Of a stretch of 6,935 bases of DNA, positions 6,004 to 6,935 are shown one piece after another. The DNA is from Clostridiaceae bacterium (GTDB lineage: Bacteria > Bacillota > Clostridia > Oscillospirales > Acutalibacteraceae), in assembly GCA_016292705.1 (NCBI GenBank), contig JAEDHZ010000080.1:1-6935 (forward strand). The letters run 5' to 3'. The stretch's first letter is position 1. Each line of letters starts with the position of its first letter. A program made the position numbers and the translations under genes. The notes beneath the pieces are model-generated. The model was not told the origin of the DNA. It saw only the letters and a program-made list of their open reading frames with translations, and did not search any database.

Positions 6004-6008
6004 CTTAG

Positions 6009-6935
6009 TTAATACACCACCGTTTTAACAAAAAAGTCTCTTATTATTTCAAAAATCCTTCCCATGAATGTGTAGCTTCCGCTGAATCGGGGGATTTCTG
6101 CGAGGCTTGGGGTGTTTGTCATAATCGGTGAATTTGTCATATATACTTTTTCGCAAAGCTCCTTGGTTGCAAAATCCATGGAAACAATGCCGTAGTATCC
6201 GCCTTCTTTGAAATCATAGGACGAAAGAAAAGCGTTGATTTCCTTTGCGTTTGCAACCGGGGACTTTTTGTTGTGTGCGTTCGTGCAGCAGATGTTGAAG
6301 TCACTTGTATAAAGAGTTTCTTCCCAGAATCCCTCAATTGTCGCAATTTTCTTTTCTCCTTCAAGCATATAGGAGTCCTGAACATACATAAAGCTTCCAA
6401 AGCCATGATCTGAGCTTGAGATATAGCCGTATCTGTAGTCATACAGTTCCTGTGTTTCAATATAGGGATATGACTCAAAATTGATACCGCCTGTGCTGTC
6501 GTCAAAGCGTGAGCTGTCAGCAATTGCGTTGCGCAGGAGCACAATTTTTCCCCTGACCTCGTCAAGATCGGGAATACGGTTTTCGGTGAACCAAAGCTGC
6601 GGAAAGGGTTCAATTAGTTCATCATAAAACTTGCTGAAAAGTACTGTGTCTTTTTTTTCGTCTTCCTGCTTGATGAGAAAAAGGATTGTTTCGCCGGGAT
6701 TCTTTTCAAGGAAATCTTTGCAATCATAAACGATGTCCTTTGCGGTCAGGATTTCCGGAAAAAGTCCGATGCTCTTTTTGCAGGTCGCAACGCTGTGGAC
6801 AGCAATAATACTGTTTGATTTGATTTTCAGACGGATATCAAGATATCTGACGCCGCTGTAGAGTTGCTGAAGAATTGACATTGACTGTGTGCGTGCAAAA
6901 CGGCTGAAGCTGACATACTGTGTTGCGCTGTCATG
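6009..6935 (-). CDS. Phosphatidylinositol-specific phospholipase C-like phosphodiesterase (PI-PLC X domain), 5'-partial
   Basis: Bacterial PI-PLC enzymes cleave phosphatidylinositol or related glycerophosphoinositides by way of a cyclic inositol phosphate and are usually secreted. The frame stays open to the window edge, so 308 residues are visible and the true start is outside; the ATG at 6881 is internal. The first visible residues, HDSATQ, are the catalytic His-Asp of the family's 'THDS' motif. Then come GVRYLDIRL (28-36, with Arg35), AVHSV with the second catalytic His47, FLEKNPGETILFLIKQ (75-90) and SMDFATKEL with Asp254, the expected equivalent of the Bacillus cereus Asp274. All key residues seem present, so it should be active. 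Any signal peptide would lie upstream, out of view. A C-terminal tail of about 40 residues after the X domain is not recognised. The gene ends at TAA 6009-6011, with a terminator at 5884-5912. Substrate is inferred from the family only. Confidence 0.9.
   Translation of the reverse strand, partial: HDSATQYVSFSRFARTQSMSILQQLYSGVRYLDIRLKIKSNSIIAVHSVATCKKSIGLFPEILTAKDIVYDCKDFLEKNPGETILFLIKQEDEKKDTVLFSKFYDELIEPFPQLWFTENRIPDLDEVRGKIVLLRNAIADSSRFDDSTGGINFESYPYIETQELYDYRYGYISSSDHGFGSFMYVQDSYMLEGEKKIATIEGFWEETLYTSDFNICCTNAHNKKSPVANAKEINAFLSSYDFKEGGYYGIVSMDFATKELCEKVYMTNSPIMTNTPSLAEIPRFSGSYTFMGRIFEIIRDFFVKTVVY

Larger units (their letters stand above)
5708..6008. other. Gene-poor intergenic stretch with unexplained open frames
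   Basis: I see no confident gene here. On the minus strand a stop-free frame of roughly 77 codons ends at TGA 5747-5749; its only usual starts are GTG 5842 and ATG 5839, without a ribosome binding site. Its last 30 residues are polar and lysine-rich (opening MTPRKPINPGKD). On the plus strand one frame is open through the region to TGA 5886-5888 and reads as a hydrophobic peptide from GTG 5766. A short frame also runs from ATG 5731 to 5820. Overlapping open frames on both strands suggest a low-stop repeat or a gene remnant rather than three genes. The stretch also holds the terminator at 5884-5912 and the inverted repeat at 5967-6003. Confidence 0.4.

Noticed and set aside
6137..6613. Second minus-strand frame of 158 codons within the PI-PLC gene
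   Set aside because: It overlaps the PI-PLC frame on the same strand in another phase; the PI-PLC frame carries the conserved catalytic motifs, so this one is a shadow.
1..6935. A new multi-gene system such as a defence island, CRISPR array or mobile element
   Set aside because: No spaced direct repeats, transposase, integrase, phage or nuclease-type genes are visible; the genes are unrelated housekeeping and metabolic functions.

Overview
The window looks like chromosomal DNA from an anaerobic, low-to-mid GC Gram-positive of the Clostridia, probably a gut Ruminococcus/Oscillospiraceae-type organism. The grounds are a clostridial 2[4Fe-4S] ferredoxin, a holB-ricT pair arranged as in Firmicutes, AGGAGG-type ribosome binding sites, and a GH89 enzyme of the kind that removes alpha-GlcNAc from host glycans. 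The organism assignment is inference. Five protein genes are recognisable, plus a 56-residue ferredoxin.

Left part (1-690): the 3' end of an EcsC-family gene on the plus strand, with a C-terminal SHOCT motif. An 8-A run at 600-607 puts the frame out by one base exactly inside SHOCT. Removing one A gives a normal SHOCT ending with a stop at 626-628, followed by a hairpin shared with the convergent gene. As written, the frame runs on to 801, antisense to the next gene.

Middle (688-2616, minus strand): holB (DNA polymerase III delta-prime) then ricT (YaaT/PSP1 family, RNase Y specificity factor). They have their own good promoter (TTGTCA-17-TATAAT) and a hairpin in front of the ricT ribosome binding site. 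The best holB start is a GTG at 2513, not the longest frame.

Next (2628-5246, minus strand): a GH89 alpha-N-acetylglucosaminidase with an N-terminal F5/8-type-C (CBM32-like) domain. The frame is open to 5402, but the extra 52 codons contain a promoter, have no Shine-Dalgarno at their ATG, and overlap the promoter of the divergent ferredoxin gene. I therefore place the start at 5246 and infer a cytoplasmic enzyme. No terminator separates it from holB.

Right part (5247-6935): two divergent promoters, the ferredoxin gene with a leader hairpin and strong terminator, a gene-poor stretch of about 300 bases with several unexplained structures, and the 3' part of a PI-PLC-type phosphodiesterase on the minus strand, whose 5' end lies beyond the window.

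The genes do not form one pathway. holB and ricT are housekeeping; GH89 and PI-PLC suggest glycan and lipid-headgroup use; the ferredoxin serves anaerobic electron transfer. I found no mobile element, CRISPR array, RNA gene or clear new multi-gene system. The points most worth checking are the SHOCT frameshift, the GH89 start, and the structured intergenic stretch at 5708-6008.
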